Assembly: GCF_036370855.1 (NCBI RefSeq) | Contig: NC_088099.1 | Location: 150,555,517-150,619,516, forward strand | DNA: 64,000 nt | Origin: Dromaius novaehollandiae | Lineage: Eukaryota > Chordata > Aves > Casuariiformes > Dromaiidae | Direction: 5' to 3' | Shown: one piece after another, positions 14,001-29,000 of the stretch | How positions within the stretch are numbered: position 1 is the stretch's first letter | How the letters are laid out: each line of letters begins with the position of its first letter | Made by a program: the position numbers and the translations under genes | The notes under the pieces: generated by a model | Databases searched by the model: none | Seen by the model: the letters and a program-made list of their open reading frames with translations, nothing else | Told to the model about the DNA's origin: nothing

Positions 14001-17000
14001 TACATCTAACATTTTCAAGAGAGAAATCATAGCTTAGCTCCCATACACATATTTACCAGCTCAAGTAACAGTGACCCACTTAAGATTCATATACATACTA
14101 ACACCACTAATCCTAAAGAATAGGAGCATGAAAAAGCTGTCTCCTAGTTTCTCATCATTTTTAAAGATACCCACTGCAAATTGATATCCAATAAAAGGAA
14201 TTATAATGAAATAATGTGATTAATGTTACCCTTTCAGGTTAACCTTCAGGCTGATTTCAAAAGCTTTTCTTTGGAATATTTTGGTTCCTTTGTTTTGTAA
14301 GAAGATTCACTTATTTGGTTCATGCTAGAACAATGTTATTTAGGTTTTTCCTTTGATTAAAAGCAAAGCTTACTGAATTCCATGCATCTTCATGTATAAA
14401 CAAACTTATCTTGCACTGTCAGCAGAAGGAAAAGATACAGAAAAGAAGAATGAAGCATACTCAGCTCTTCAACGAAATGCAGGCATATCAAGCTAACCAA
14501 ATCACATTCTGAACTAATTTAATCTATTACTCCCTATTAAGCATATTTCAAGCATTAAATTAATTGCAGGATGATCTGGATTGTATAAATTAAAAAATTA
14601 CAACTGATAAAGCAACTATGTCCTTGGAAAAATGTCAGCTGCCTAACAGATGAAAGTAGTTAAAAAAATTGAGCCATCTATTTTCTATTTAACATAAGGA
14701 ATAGCAGATTTCCCACTAATTGTTTTCAAATTTGTTCTGAATACTTAAACAGTACTTATCAAGCACTGTGGTACAACCAACTAGTTTTCAACTCCAGGAA
14801 TAGCAGTGGAAATCACTTGTGGATAGACAAATGCAAGAACTATCCTCAGTCAAACTTCTAATTAGAGTCATTTCAACTGGCCAATTTTTTCAAAACCAAG
14901 TTTGAAATGCACTAAGAAATACTTACAGTCTTACTTAGTAAGCCCCAATCTAATGATTGTCAGAATTTCTGCAGAATTAAGGCTTGTCCATCATTTAAAA
15001 CAGAACAACCTACTGAAAAGAATATCACTGATAATGGATTGAACATGCAGTTACCCGAAGTGGTACATGATAGGAATATCCATGCCCAGCTCCTAAATAA
15101 ATGTCTCAACTCGAAGTTTATCACTTTCCTCAGAACACATCACAATGTTTATGAAATAGAGACACTACCACCATATTTATGAATCACTTGGGAATAAGGG
15201 GGAGAGACAATAGTAGCTACAATTTTTTTTTTTTTTTTTTACCCTACTGAAGTTGAAAAACTGTATTTGTTACATTTTGCTTTTTGAAGTAAGATGAAAC
15301 AAATAATGTGAACTTTAAAGTCAGTAAGAAATGCTAAATAAGTTACACCATCTACCATTAGCCTTGTTAAATAAAGCTTCCCATTTTTGCTATAATCAAT
15401 CATTTGCATGTTATCTATAATTTATCAGTATCTTTTAACAGAAAGACTTGAAGAATACTTAAGATGTATCCTCCAGAATCTCTGCTCACTGCTTCTCTGA
15501 TCCGGCTCAGAATAGATTCATTAGAATGATATCTACCTGCAGTTAAACAACAATCCCTCTCCCCCGCCCGAATCCCCCCTTAAGCTTCAAGTTTTGTTAA
15601 AATCTTGTACTTGGAGATATGCAGTATTCACAATATTAAGAATTATTTACAGGAAAGGCAGGGCACTCCATGAGGTTTTATATTCCCCAAGAACTCATTC
15701 TTGAGAGCTTTATTAACATAACTTTTTCAAAATACTTATTCAAAACCCTTCTATCCCTAAATTTGCAGTACTTTGCTTAAAGTGCTTTTACACAGAGTAT
15801 TAATCTCTTTATTAAAAATGAACATAACTAAGGAAAATTTTGTTCATTGTTCTAGTTCAGTTTATCATCATTAGCATGCTTAAAAAACAACACATTACAG
15901 CTGATCAAAATTCTCAAACAGTTCACTGGTTGTCTTTTGCAGACTTCTGTATCGAACTTCTCACTATCGAGTATTTTAAGCCTTCACTATGTGGTATACT
16001 CAAAAGGCTGATCTCTAAAAATGAACCACAAGGAATAGGATATTAAGGACGGCAATTACCTGATATAAAGGATAAGAACGTATTATTTCTCAAATGCATT
16101 TGAGGGCAAATGTCACATAGTGAATAGAGATTAAGAGTAAAAAAACTAAAAATTTTGATCTTTCTTCTACTATAAACACATAAGGAAAAAAAAAAATTAT
16201 TTTCTCCATAACCTCACAAAACTCATCAAGATAATCTTCTGGCATGACATTTTCTTTTGGAATCAAGCATCTTTGAATAGCTTACTCAGATAATTGGACG
16301 CATGTATTTGCTCTGGATACAAGCAGGTAACAAAACTGCACTGAATTTGATCAATTTACCAGTTTGGGTTTCTGCTGTCTCAAGAATCTCTGCATTGTTC
16401 TCTGCCACAGACATTTTTATACATTCAGGATTTTTTACTTAAGGCAAAACAGGGAGGGATCTCAACAATGCATAACTACTTCTTCCTGCTTAATTTCCAG
16501 ACAAGAGGCATTGGAGCTGGTCCATTTGAAAAGTCTACTTCTACAAAATATATTTTGGGCAAGTGACAGATATCCTTGGTAATAAGAACATCAAATAAAA
16601 TTCTGCTCATTTTCTTACAGCTGGATCACTCACTTTGTGCTACAGGGAATGAGAGGTACTTTTTACTATTTAACTACTGAGGGAAAAAAAAAAAAAAAAA
16701 AAAATACAACCCCAATCACTTTCAAACACACCCGCAAGACAGACATAAGTATCTCTATCACATATAAATAAATCAAACAATTGCCACATATGTGGTAATT
16801 TGCTTAATACTACCATCCTCTATCAGTATGTGTGGAATTGAGCTCCAGATTAAAACACCCAAGCTCAGGTGACACTAGGTATTTAAACTTCCATTATATC
16901 CAGCAGTGATCTAATCACTCTTCAGTGTGACTGAAGAGGGCTGTGCAACTCAACACTCCATGGTTTTTAATTTGGGGTGAGCTCGTTTACTTTCTAGATT

Positions 17001-20000
17001 CCACAGAGTAAAGGAACCAATCTTCCACTGACTTAAAGGGAAATTATAGATACCTCACTCAGACACTAACTTTAGGTGTCTTAAGATGCGATTGAACCCA
17101 ACCTCTGCAGTAACTGTAAGCTATATTAGATGCTTCTCACCTTTCTACTTAATTTAACACCATGAGGAAGTTTTATTTTGAAAGCACTGTTTGATTTTTT
17201 GGGGGTGTGGAGGAGGGTGCATGTTTTAGGTTTATGCAAAAGAATTCAACTTTAAAACATGATTACTCTAATTGAAATATATCACATTAGTTCTATAAAA
17301 CTAGAAAGACAACTGTCCATCTAGATTTTAATGATCTTCATTTCATCTGGTGACTGAACAGTTTACTACTGAAGTTTACGCTGTTTGTCAAACTGTCATG
17401 CATGACTGATTTTTATAAAATGTCATATTAAAAATGCTTTCTTACCCAATGCTGATACATTGATGGATGCGACAAAAAGTCTCAAATATAAAGAGACGAG
17501 CGTTCTCAATAAAGTCCTCAAGGCATGCCACTAAGAAGAAATCATTCACAAGCACCTGCAAGTGTAAAGAGAGAGGGAACACCAAGAATAAACATGGCAA
17601 CAGTAATGCAGTTATAGGTACCTTCATTACGATCAACAAGCAGTCCTTCTAAAAACCACTCCTAGAATATTCCATGTGGAGAAAAGTCTACCTATTTAAC
17701 AGAAATTTTCAGAGTAATTTGCTAAATTAAAACTGCATGACTACACTAAGGGTAACTGATGACTGACCGAAAGACAGCAAGGTCCAGAGCTCTCATTCAG
17801 CTGAAGGTCCTCCAAGACGCAAAATTTAGCTCCCCTCCTCATATCATTTCTTCTCTCATTCAGCAATTTGATCAGCTAAGGTAGGTTGTTCTCCTTACCA
17901 TACAGATCAGCTTACTTAGTAGTGCAAGTGTGTCTACAAAGTTCAGATTACATGATCACTCACCTTACGCAGCTAAGAGAATTACCCTTTCATTTAGATT
18001 TACCCCATTAGGTGACGAGTACTAATGAAAAGGGAGCCAAAGCAGAAGCTGTAAAAATTCGCGCTAACGTTCTGCTATTAGAAATACTAAACTTTCACAC
18101 TTATCTAGTCAACAGGAGTGTCAGGTATCTTTAACTGCTCACAGTAGATTAGACCAAAAAGTTTCCAAGAATAATATTTAGTTATCCCAATATGTTATTT
18201 CACATTACTTTTCAACACTGCAATTCTGAAAGATGCATGATATATTGCACTCTGGAACAAAAAAGGTAAATCCAAGCTTTTCCTCAACTCCAGACTTCTG
18301 AAACACTAATGGAAAAACTGAAGCTCAGAGATGTATGATTACCTATTTACTTTTTGCTCTAGGAGCTGATTATATCCAATTTTAACACTATATTCTTACC
18401 AGCAAGTCTTGTTTACACTTTGCAAAATAAGTTGTTAGAAATAACACTAGTTAACTTTCATAGGCAAAACACTGACAATAGAATCCAGTACTGCTTCAAC
18501 CAAACTAGCTGGCCAATGTTAATTTTACAGGGATTTTTGCGCAGAGTAAAACTTAAATGTTACAGAAAACTTACTGTTTCACACTCCCTCAATTTCTTCT
18601 GTGCGCCATCAAAATCGAAATTAACATACAAGCACTCCACAAACTCTGTGATGGGATCTCTGTATGTGTAGGACTCCTGTCAAAACAAATTACACAACAA
18701 TGTTAGAAACCCAAAAACATTTAAAGAGACAATTTCCTTAAAGTTCACGTTGCTTGAGTGTTTCAAATATTACTGTTTGAGGAATATAAAAAACTGGAAA
18801 CAAGTCTCTATAGCACAAATAAAATACTATTAAATAAAGTTTGCTAATTCCTCCAATTACAACAGCATAAGTGTACTTTTAAAATAGTCTGGTTAAACAA
18901 CAAAAAGCATAGATTCACCTTCAGTAATTTAGTGCTGCAGTCTTCAGGTTAGAGAAGTGTCAGTGACTGTAACTGTTTTTGCATCAAAAACCCCAATTTC
19001 TTGAAATATGATAGAACAGATTCTTCCCAAATTCTGATTTTATAACTTAGTCTGACACCAAACACTTTATACTTGAAAATGATCATTCAGCTTACAAGGA
19101 TGACACATGGCTAGTAGAAAATGCTATTTTCTATATACAAAATACTTGAATTCATTTTGACATTACAGGAGCTACCAAACTTTCTTGATTAAAAGACAGG
19201 AACAACAATACATATGCATACATCGTGTAAATCAAAACTTAACTATGACATGGTCTAAGCTGTCTTGAAATCACATTTTCAGATGTTCAACACTATCAGG
19301 GCTGTTTTAGTATACAATAGGACTAGCAGATAAAGGGAATTGCTAAAAAGATTTATTTTGTCAGATCGAAGTTACTTTTCCTTTGCAGACTATATATACA
19401 CTCTCACTAAATTTACAATTCACTTTTATAAGTCAAATTTTATACATCAGAATTGTACTTACTATACTTCTGACGTATTGCAGACTAGGATCTCATTTTT
19501 AGTCTGGGATGAACATATAACCGCTTACCTATGACTTCAATACTTCTATAATATTAGTGTCTTTCACCAACTAGAGGATGGACTGACTTGCCTTTTAACA
19601 TAAGTCTACCATACAACATTGGACAAATCACTTCATTCTGTGTTTCACTTTTCCTATATGTAAACAAGTTGCTAGTTATCCTGTCTGAACACCTTTCAAA
19701 TCTAAAAGATCCCTACTGCTTCACAGTTTAATGTAAGGAACAACACAAAATGAAGAGTACTAAGAAATATATCTGTTAATAGATAGATATTTCAATACCA
19801 AAGCTAACAGAATTGACATTATGAAAAGTAACATCCCAGTGATTCCTTTTTATTCATACCAAATGTACAAGTTGAAGTGAAAGCAAAGTAGTGCTGTTAA
19901 ATGCTGTCTTACTTCAAATATCAGAACTTTATATTAAAGTTCAATGCAAAAATCAAATTTTAGAACAGATACGGATTTAAGACAAGACACAGGGCTCAAC

Positions 20001-23000
20001 ACTTAAACTGTTCATAACTACGTATTCTGTATATTGTTTCGTGAACACCAATGCTTAAAACCATATTAACAGATGCTCAAAATTAGATTCTTGCATTAAG
20101 ATTGCACTGTGCATGGTTATTACATCAGTATTAACAGTGGATACAATTGATCGTTAGCCTTTAGTAACCGTATCGTCATGGATATATCATGGTTTACTGT
20201 TACTCACAATATATGTTATCATTACTAGAAGTGTTTGAAGCACAACAGCTTGTATACATGCTGTATGCTGATTTCAGGTGAAATCTTTGCCATAACACCC
20301 CCCCCTCCCCCCGCTTGCTATCAAGCACCTTGAATCTGCTATTTCTGCACCTGTTTACAACCTGGTATAATTGTGACAACAGAAACATTTTCAAGAAAAT
20401 GCATGCAAACTGGAACATACAACAATACATACAGTTCAATGGTTTTAAAATGGAAACAAGAGCTCCTAGTCATACAGCAATTCCTTTTAAGGATGCCTGA
20501 AAGAGAAGACTTAGATCCAAAGCCACTTCACATATTCCATTCTACCCATTCCTTTTTAAAAGGAAAGGAGAAAATTTTATTTTGCCCTCCCACTGAATGA
20601 TACCACATTTTACTTTATAATGAAAAATGAGTTAAATGAGAGAAAAGGAACACCAGAACACACACAAGAAATCCCAAAACGTTACCAGAAGAAAATTGCT
20701 ACAGTCTCTGTAAAACAGCACACATCAGAGAAAGCTTTAGTCCTTACCTGCTGAATAACCTTGACTAAATCTTTTAGCACTTGTCTACGTTTTCGAACAT
20801 CCTTATTTGTTATGACTGCAGTTGTTAGGTATCGCAGGATATGTGGGCACATTGTCTGAATCGCATTGAGATACCTGAATAGAATAATCCAGACACAGCT
20901 CAGATGATGCAGTTTTGCATCCAAACAATCAAGATGCATCAAGGCCTATACATCTTCTATGTAACACAGTATCGATGCTTATGACTGCCCATTTATTCAA
21001 ATATTCAAGGATGATTTGTTAACCTAAAACCAGATTATGCGAACCTTGGTGCTTGGAAATTGACATCCGACCATGACAGGCAGGAAGGAAGGGTGCAGTG
21101 CTACAACAGGGAGAACAAACCAAAACAAAAAACCCCACAGTCCATATGTTAAATCCGGGTCACCACTGCCCTACACTGATTTCATGGGAGGGAAGGGAGT
21201 GAATGAGTGTGTGTCTGAGATCAAAAGTGACTTCCTTTGGTATGACCATACAAGGCTGCAACTTTCCAGTTCAATTGTCTAATGAATTAACCCATATTTT
21301 TAAGTGAGAAATACAATCCAAATTATTACTTTCGGAAAAACTATGAAACAAAAAGAAGGCAAAAAAACCAGCAGAATTTACAAATTTACTGGGTTTATCA
21401 TGTAAAAATTCAGCCAGTTTTCTTTAGTACTCTATTTAATAGCCAACTGTCATCTAGTATGGAAAAAAAAAAAAAGAGAGAGAAAACAAGACTTAACATA
21501 CTACCGATAATTTCTCAGAGTTCACTTGTTCCAGACTCTTAAATCTGCATATAAGAAGTCACTCCTCTCAAATGTTAATTTGAGCTGTAATGTTCCATTG
21601 CTCCTCACTCAACTTTCAATGCTATTTCTTCCAAGACATTCCTCAAGAATCCTTTTAAATAGGTTCTGCAATATCAGAATAGCATATAGAGGACAATACC
21701 TTCCCCTATAGCCCTAAAAGGTGTGGTAGGAATTAGTAAACTGGTTATTTTAATCATGTAAAAATGTTAATAGCATTAGAATTTCAGCTTTGGGCTGAAA
21801 ACACTGGACTTCGATGATGGCACCAAATACACCACCAAGTCTGCAGATGACAGAACTGGGAGGAGTGGCTGATATACCAGAGGGCTGTGCTGCCATTCAG
21901 AGGGACCTCAACAAGCTGGAGAGACCGGCAGAGGGGAACCTCAAGAAGTTCAAAGGCAAATGCAGGGTCCTGCACCTAGTGAGGAACAACCCCAGGCACC
22001 AGTACAGCCTGGGGGCTAAGCAGCTGGAGAGCAGCTTTACAGAGAAGGCTCTGGTAGAGAACAAGTTGATCATGAGCCAGCAACGTGCCCTCGCAGTAAA
22101 GGCAGCCAACGGTATTCTGCACTGCATTAGGCAGAGAGCACTGCCAGCAGGTCAAGGGAGGTGGATCCTCTCCCTCTACTCAGCACTCTTGAGACACGCC
22201 TGGAGTGCTGTGTCCAGTGCTGGGCTCCCTGATACAACGGAGACATGGAGCTACTGAAGCGAGTCCAGCAAAGGGCTACTAAGATGATTAACTGACTGGA
22301 GCAACTCTCTCATGAGGAGAGGCTGAGAGAGCTGGGACTTATCAGCCTGGGGAAGGGAAGGCTCAGAGGGCATCTTATCAATATGTGTAAGTATGCGATG
22401 GGGGAGAGGTTAAGAAGACAGAGCCAGACTCTTCTCAGTGGTGCCCAGTGACAGGACGAGAGGCAATGGGCACAAACTGAAACACACTTCTTTCCTGTAA
22501 GGGCAGCTGAGCACTGGAACAGGCTGTCAGAGAGGCTGTGGAGTCGCCTTTCTTGGAGATACTGAAAACCTGACTGGACACAGTTCTGGGCAACCTGCTC
22601 TCTAGCTGACTCTGCTTGAGAAGACCAGTTGAACTAAATGATCTCAGCAGGCACCTTCCAACTTCAACTATTCTGTGATAAGCTTGCATATTCATCTTCT
22701 ACCTTCATTCTGTTTCAAAAAACCCAGCAACACAGCACAGCACAACTTACTGTGGTTGATAGAGAAATAGGTCAATGATGTTGTCTCTCCCTTTAGGATG
22801 GTTGAAAAACACAAATAAAGACCAGTGGATAAGCCATGTTCTTTGCTGAAGGGACTGCAGTGGAGAGCTGACAGACTAAATGAAAACATAACATTGATTT
22901 AAACCAAGGTACAAAAAATTAACCAACTAACAAAAAAAAAAAAATCCACACCATACAAGAAAGTTCATATACACACTAATGCACAGAAACCTACAGTTGT

Positions 23001-26000
23001 TCAGCAATTTGTGATTTTCCACTGACTCTGTCTTGTTGCTATCATTATCAGGCTGAGTTTAACCTCCAGCTTTTTAACTTGTCAGCTGCTAAAGATAAAT
23101 CTCCCAGAAGTTACAACCTAAGATAGAAGTTTTTCCAATATTATGTTCCAAATTGTTTGCCCAAATTTTTATTCTGTTTTGGCAGCTGTATGGATTTTAC
23201 TTTTCCAAAGATGACCAGGCTAGCATATATAACTATTTCACTTCTTAATCCTGAACTTTGTGCCAGGTCTTCCCCTCTTCTGATGTGATTTGAGGAACTA
23301 ACCGGTTTCTCTAGCTTTTTACCTTTTTCTCTTCTCTGAAGCCTAACAAGAATATTTTGTCATGCAAAGCACATCTCAGACAGTGATGAAACACCACAAT
23401 CACTTTCAGCCAGAAAATAGGAAGGTAGTTATCTTCATTTAAACTAACTGGTACAAATAGAGTTTCAGCCTAAAGCACATAGACCTGCTCCAAATTTCAG
23501 TGCCACTTCAAATAAATGTTATAAAGCAACATGTTGAGAATGAATGGACACAGCAAAGTAATAATCACTCAAAGGAGCATAACAACTAACTGATTCCGTC
23601 CTAAAAATCCCTTGAGTGTAGCAAAGAATTCAAATTTCATAGTGTTACTATAACCACATAGGTTCATAAAGCTCAGGAAAAAAAAAATCAGAAAAGAAAA
23701 TCTGCTAGCATTAATTACCTGTCACCAAAATAACAACAAAAAAAAAAATCTGAGGCAGGGAGGCGAACCAGCTCCCCACACCCTCATGATTTTAATTTAG
23801 GACAGTAAAGCTCTCCTAAACTATTTCAGATATGGCCACTGAAGTCCCATGAGCAGATAGTAAAACTAAGGCCAAGTTCCTCAATATCTTAAGTAGCTCT
23901 AAATTAGTACTTGCAGACCCACACTTTCCCTTCATTTTCCCAGTGCTCATCTGAACCTAGGAGGAGCTGGTGAAGAAGCTGAATTGGGTGAAAACTCATT
24001 CTCCCCCCCCACGCCGGCTTCTTGGGGACGGAGTGATACCACAGTAAGGCCTGGCTCTTGCAAGAAACCTCTGCAAGTCACCAGTCCCCTAATATAAGCA
24101 GAAAAGCAACCAAGACAGCTTTCTAAATTAAGCTTACTAAGTTAAAACAGCACAAGAAAGAGCAGGATAATTACCAGAGCCAGCAGAAGGAGAGAAGAGA
24201 AGAGCAAGGAAACATTTATCCTGTAGACAAGCTCAGTTGCTTCCAAATTATACCCTTCAGAATGCTTTAAACTGTTGCAAAACTAAAACCTGTATGTCCT
24301 CTGTCACAGCATTGATTACCTGTAAGCTACTGAAAGCTGTACTGAAGATGTATCCACTAACAATTCCCAGTCATTTTCACACACTTGCTCTCAAACTTAT
24401 TCTTGAGGGAGGTTCATTTTTACAGGTATTTCCAATAAACAAAAAAAATACAACTGTATTTCAAACACGATAAAGGGAAGCATATCATTTGAAAGATTTC
24501 AGTATTTCTTCACCATTGCTTCTTGAGCATCCTTCTACTCTTCCACTAACATCTAAGAAATACATGAGGCTGTTAGTACAAAAGTGTGGTAAATTGCTCC
24601 TAAGATACTAAAAGTGCTTCACAAAGACAACTGCACCAGGCCCTCTAACTTCCTACCTTACCAAGATGATCAAGCTTTTTTACTTACATTATTATCTATT
24701 GTCTCCTTTAACCTTGTGAGATCTTCCATGGCTGCATCCCAGTTCTGCATCAAGATTTCAGATGCCAGCTTTCCCCACAGAGAACTCAAAGCATTTCTAT
24801 CTGTTGCTGGAACCTGTTTTCAACAACAGCAAAGTCACACTTTTTTTTTTTTTTTTTTAAATGAAAGAGTATTTTTTGCACTATTTTAACTTTACAACAT
24901 GCCAGACTTGCATGGTTCTACCTTTCCAAATGATGTACTTTTTTAAAAATCAATTTAGACACAAAAGGACAAGCAGCATTAAAAGTAGAAAATCTTGTCA
25001 GAAGCAAGACAAAGCTCCACGTATACTGCAGATTCCTAAGTTAAACAACAGAAAAGAATGAAATGGCTGAGCACCAAATGACACTTTTGTTCCAAGTTTT
25101 TGAAACCACGTAAGAATGCCTGTGAACTATTAATAGACACTTCTTAAAAAGCAGATTCCCAAACAGTAAGTAACCACATCATAAAAGATAATGCTCAAAG
25201 TTCTTTCTGCTAGCGCTGTGCCTAAAGCATACTTCTTACAGGAGTGTCCTGTAAAACTACAACTTTGCGGTCATGAATTGCATTTCCTGGGAACAGTAGT
25301 TTTAAGGTCAAGCAATGTTAGTTTTATACAGGAATGAATTACACTAGGTCATTCATAGTGTCAAATTCTATTCTCCTATGACAGTTACAATAGTTCTTTT
25401 CATAGATTATGTTTCACCACATGTAACTTTAAACAAATCTTCTCCTACCAGAAGCAGTAACAAAAGTCTTATACCAAACTACAAGGACCAAAACCAGCAT
25501 TTCACTTTTAGAAATTAATTTTGACATTAAGAACATTATGCTAAGCTAGAATTAAAGCACCAAAAAATTAAGGACAGCCACACACAAGACTAGAGAAATA
25601 GAACTTTAGTTTCTTTCTCAGAATGTGAAATGTACATATAACAAAGTCATACAGAAGAACACAGCTTTATCACCAATGTTTAGACTAAGAATTCAATTCA
25701 TTTCTACTTAAAACACTATTCCAAAAATTAATGATTCTCTTTACATTTCTCCTTCTTTAATTATAGTCAACTACATGAAGAATTACTGTGCTTTACTTTA
25801 GCAGCATTCCATGAGATTTAGGATATTTTTAGATAGAACTAGGAAGTAGACAGCATAAAACAAAACTCAAAATGCTATCACTATAGATTATTTTCAGCAA
25901 TCATTTCACATATTTTCAAGATACATGGTTTAAAAGTCATTACCTTGCAGAAAACCCAATGTGCCAAATTAGCAGGCAATTTTATTTCAGGAGGTTGACG

Positions 26001-29000
26001 TGCACTACACTGCTTCCAAATCATTGTGAATAGCCAACTGTAATCACATAACTGCCTTCAGATACTGCAGCTGTTCTAGCTACAGTATCTGGATTTTCAA
26101 GCGGTTACCTTAAATTTCCATTTGTTAGTAAAATGTCACATTCACTGACCACTGACAATAAATTTACTGTGCTGAGATTCTTAGAAGACACTAAATCTTC
26201 ATTCTCAAAATTCACTCCCAGCATTAACAATGATATGAATTACAACAACAAGAAAAGAGTTGGTTAAGAGACCATGGATCTGCTCCTACGATTCTTGTTT
26301 AAGCTGTTTACATTTCCTAGTTAGATGATTTTTAGTCTTAAATACTTCACAGAATTCAAGAGAAGACAGATAAGAATTCAGATAAGGTGGCAGTTCAACA
26401 CTACTACCAGTTACCTTCAATCTATCTGCAAGCTTTTCTCCACTGTTGGTAATCCCTGTACAGAAAAGCGAGTTCTCATTTTGCTGTTATTTTTTCTAGG
26501 GTATGTTTAGAGTAGGAAACAAGAAATATTCCATAATTAAATCTAACCACAAGACTTACAAGTTTAAAGAAGAGCTCTCAATTCAGCATGAAAATAACAG
26601 AATTGCTGGACAACAGCCAGTGACAGTTATTAATTATAAATCTGAAAATCTTTTCAAGACTTCCTTGGTGCAGAATAATTCTCAAAAAGCTCATAAGTAT
26701 TGTATTTTACTATAGATAACTAAAATAGTCTAAATATTTCATGAAAAGCACTTACCAAAACTCTAAAAAAGTAGAGGTATTCTGCAGCTCCCGAGTAATT
26801 ACCACATTCATACTGGAATTTTGCATACCTGTAGAGTGTATCTAAGTACTCCTGCCTAAACTGAAAAGGAACACAAAAAAGGTTGTCTTCACTAAGAAAA
26901 AAAAAGTGTTGCTACAGGCTGTTACAGGACTGTTTTTGAAGAGTAAAGATTTGTAACAGACATCTAAGTAATCTTTAAAAACTCTTCAGATTATTTGAAA
27001 GATGTTATAAACTGGAAAGACAGAAAAGAAACCATTTTTATTCTTAATCCATGCCACTGAATTAGTAATTATACTAATACTGGAGGAAAAAAGGTGAAAT
27101 TCTGCATTATGAAATTAAGCAAATTTTTTACCTGCAAGTATACTAACATTAAGCTCCAGCTTCATTTTTATTTGTGTAAGACGTACACGTTCAAAGGCAT
27201 TCAAATAAAATACCTGAACATTAGGAATTCTGCCTATTAGTTACATTCAAACTAGATAGGCCAGAACATCGGTACTAACATTCTGCAGAACTGTTGGCTG
27301 TGGGGGAGTTTCAATGGGGATGTTTAGAATTGCATTCAAATAGATCAAACAATTAATACTTACACCATGCTTCTCAGCCAAATAGTCAAACAGCATTCGA
27401 CCGTCCCTATAATAAAAAGATAAAAACAGCTGTTTTTACAAAACAAACTGATTGCCACCATTTACTATGCAACACAACCTCAAGTTGTTAAAACAAAAGT
27501 TATCTTGCCAAATAGCAAATAAATTGAAAGAAAAGAAATTTTTCTGCTTGTTGCGTACAAGCAACTACAGAAATACTGAACCAACTCCCAAAGTGTCATG
27601 AAATTAATAAAAAGCTTCAAAATCTGCTAAAATTAATATAATTAAAAATAAAGAGTGGTGTCTGCAACAATAGCCAGAATTAAGAAAGAGCAGGGGTGGT
27701 GGAGGGAGGATTAAATTTGGCAGCATTCTTAACATTTTGACTATGAAAATTAAATTCTGATTTAGAGCTCTTCCCACTCTCACATTTTAATTCCACAGCA
27801 ATTACTAAAGCTAAACAGTTTGAATTAGATAGCAAACAGGAAAAAACCTGCCAAGACTAAAAAAGCCAAACTGAATTAGAAATGATATTTATCCCGCTAC
27901 TAACACTGGGATACACTGGTTAGCAAGCATCTAACAGTAAATACCTGCAGAATACACAACTAAGAACAATAAATCACCCTGATAAGTTCTAAATCGCTAG
28001 TTGACACATGCGATAACACTTATGAAATTTCTTTATTCAAAGTGGACAACAAAAAGGCAACAGGTATTATCTTGATCACAGGAAAGTTAAAGCCTCCAGG
28101 AGGCAAAATGGAGATAATCTGCAGTCAAGAAGCCTCCCATTAATGCTAACACTTAAAGAGAATGCTGACCACAGGATTTTAGACACCTTTACTATTTTTA
28201 GCAGTAGTTAACTTAGCAAAAAATTTGTTATCCAGCATCTGCAATGGATCTCAGTCAGCCCTTACATGGAAATTTTAGTATACTCTTTTCAATGGAAAGA
28301 GAATTCCACTCAAACTCAGGTGCCCATCCTTTGTGAACAAGCACCATAGTCGAGTTCAAATACAATAGCATTTTGAAAATATTCTCAATCTGGAACTTCG
28401 ATTTTACTGACTGTCTTTCTACAATACAGGAATTTTTTTTTCTATTTTACACCAATTTCACCTTTTGCTCTAAAGAGTTAATATTACATACCCACATCTT
28501 GCAGTCCCCACCCCTGCATGACTCTATAGCTACCCTCCACTTCATCTCTTCTGAACATTCTCTTTTCAATCAAATATGTGGACAGACACAAAGATTTAGT
28601 CTAAGTCTCCAGAACAACCTCTGGAACAATGTTTGATGAACACTGTTCAACTGCAAACTATTTCCGAAAACTTGCATGCTAGCTGTTCTTTGTGAGAAAA
28701 TATATACATATGTTTTTTGCTAGCAGATCAGATAATTCTATCTTCTTCATACTTTTAAATATATGTCATGGTGGCCTGGTAAACAAGGTGGGGGAGGGAA
28801 CCTTTTCCATATACCAAATGGAGTAAAACTTTAAACAAAGAAATTCGGTAGCTCTTAAGAGTTCTTACACAAAGGAAAGCATTCACATTTTTAAGCAGCA
28901 TGATTATGGTATTAACTAGTGTCATATATTAGGCCATGCTGCTGAAAGGAAGTCATTGCACAACAACAAATTAGCATTTAAAGTCGTTGCTAAGAAAAAA

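Noticed and set aside
21814-22257. 147-codon open frame considered as a host gene
   Set aside because: It is the reverse-transcriptase C-terminal part of a 5'-truncated CR1, with frameshifts on both sides.
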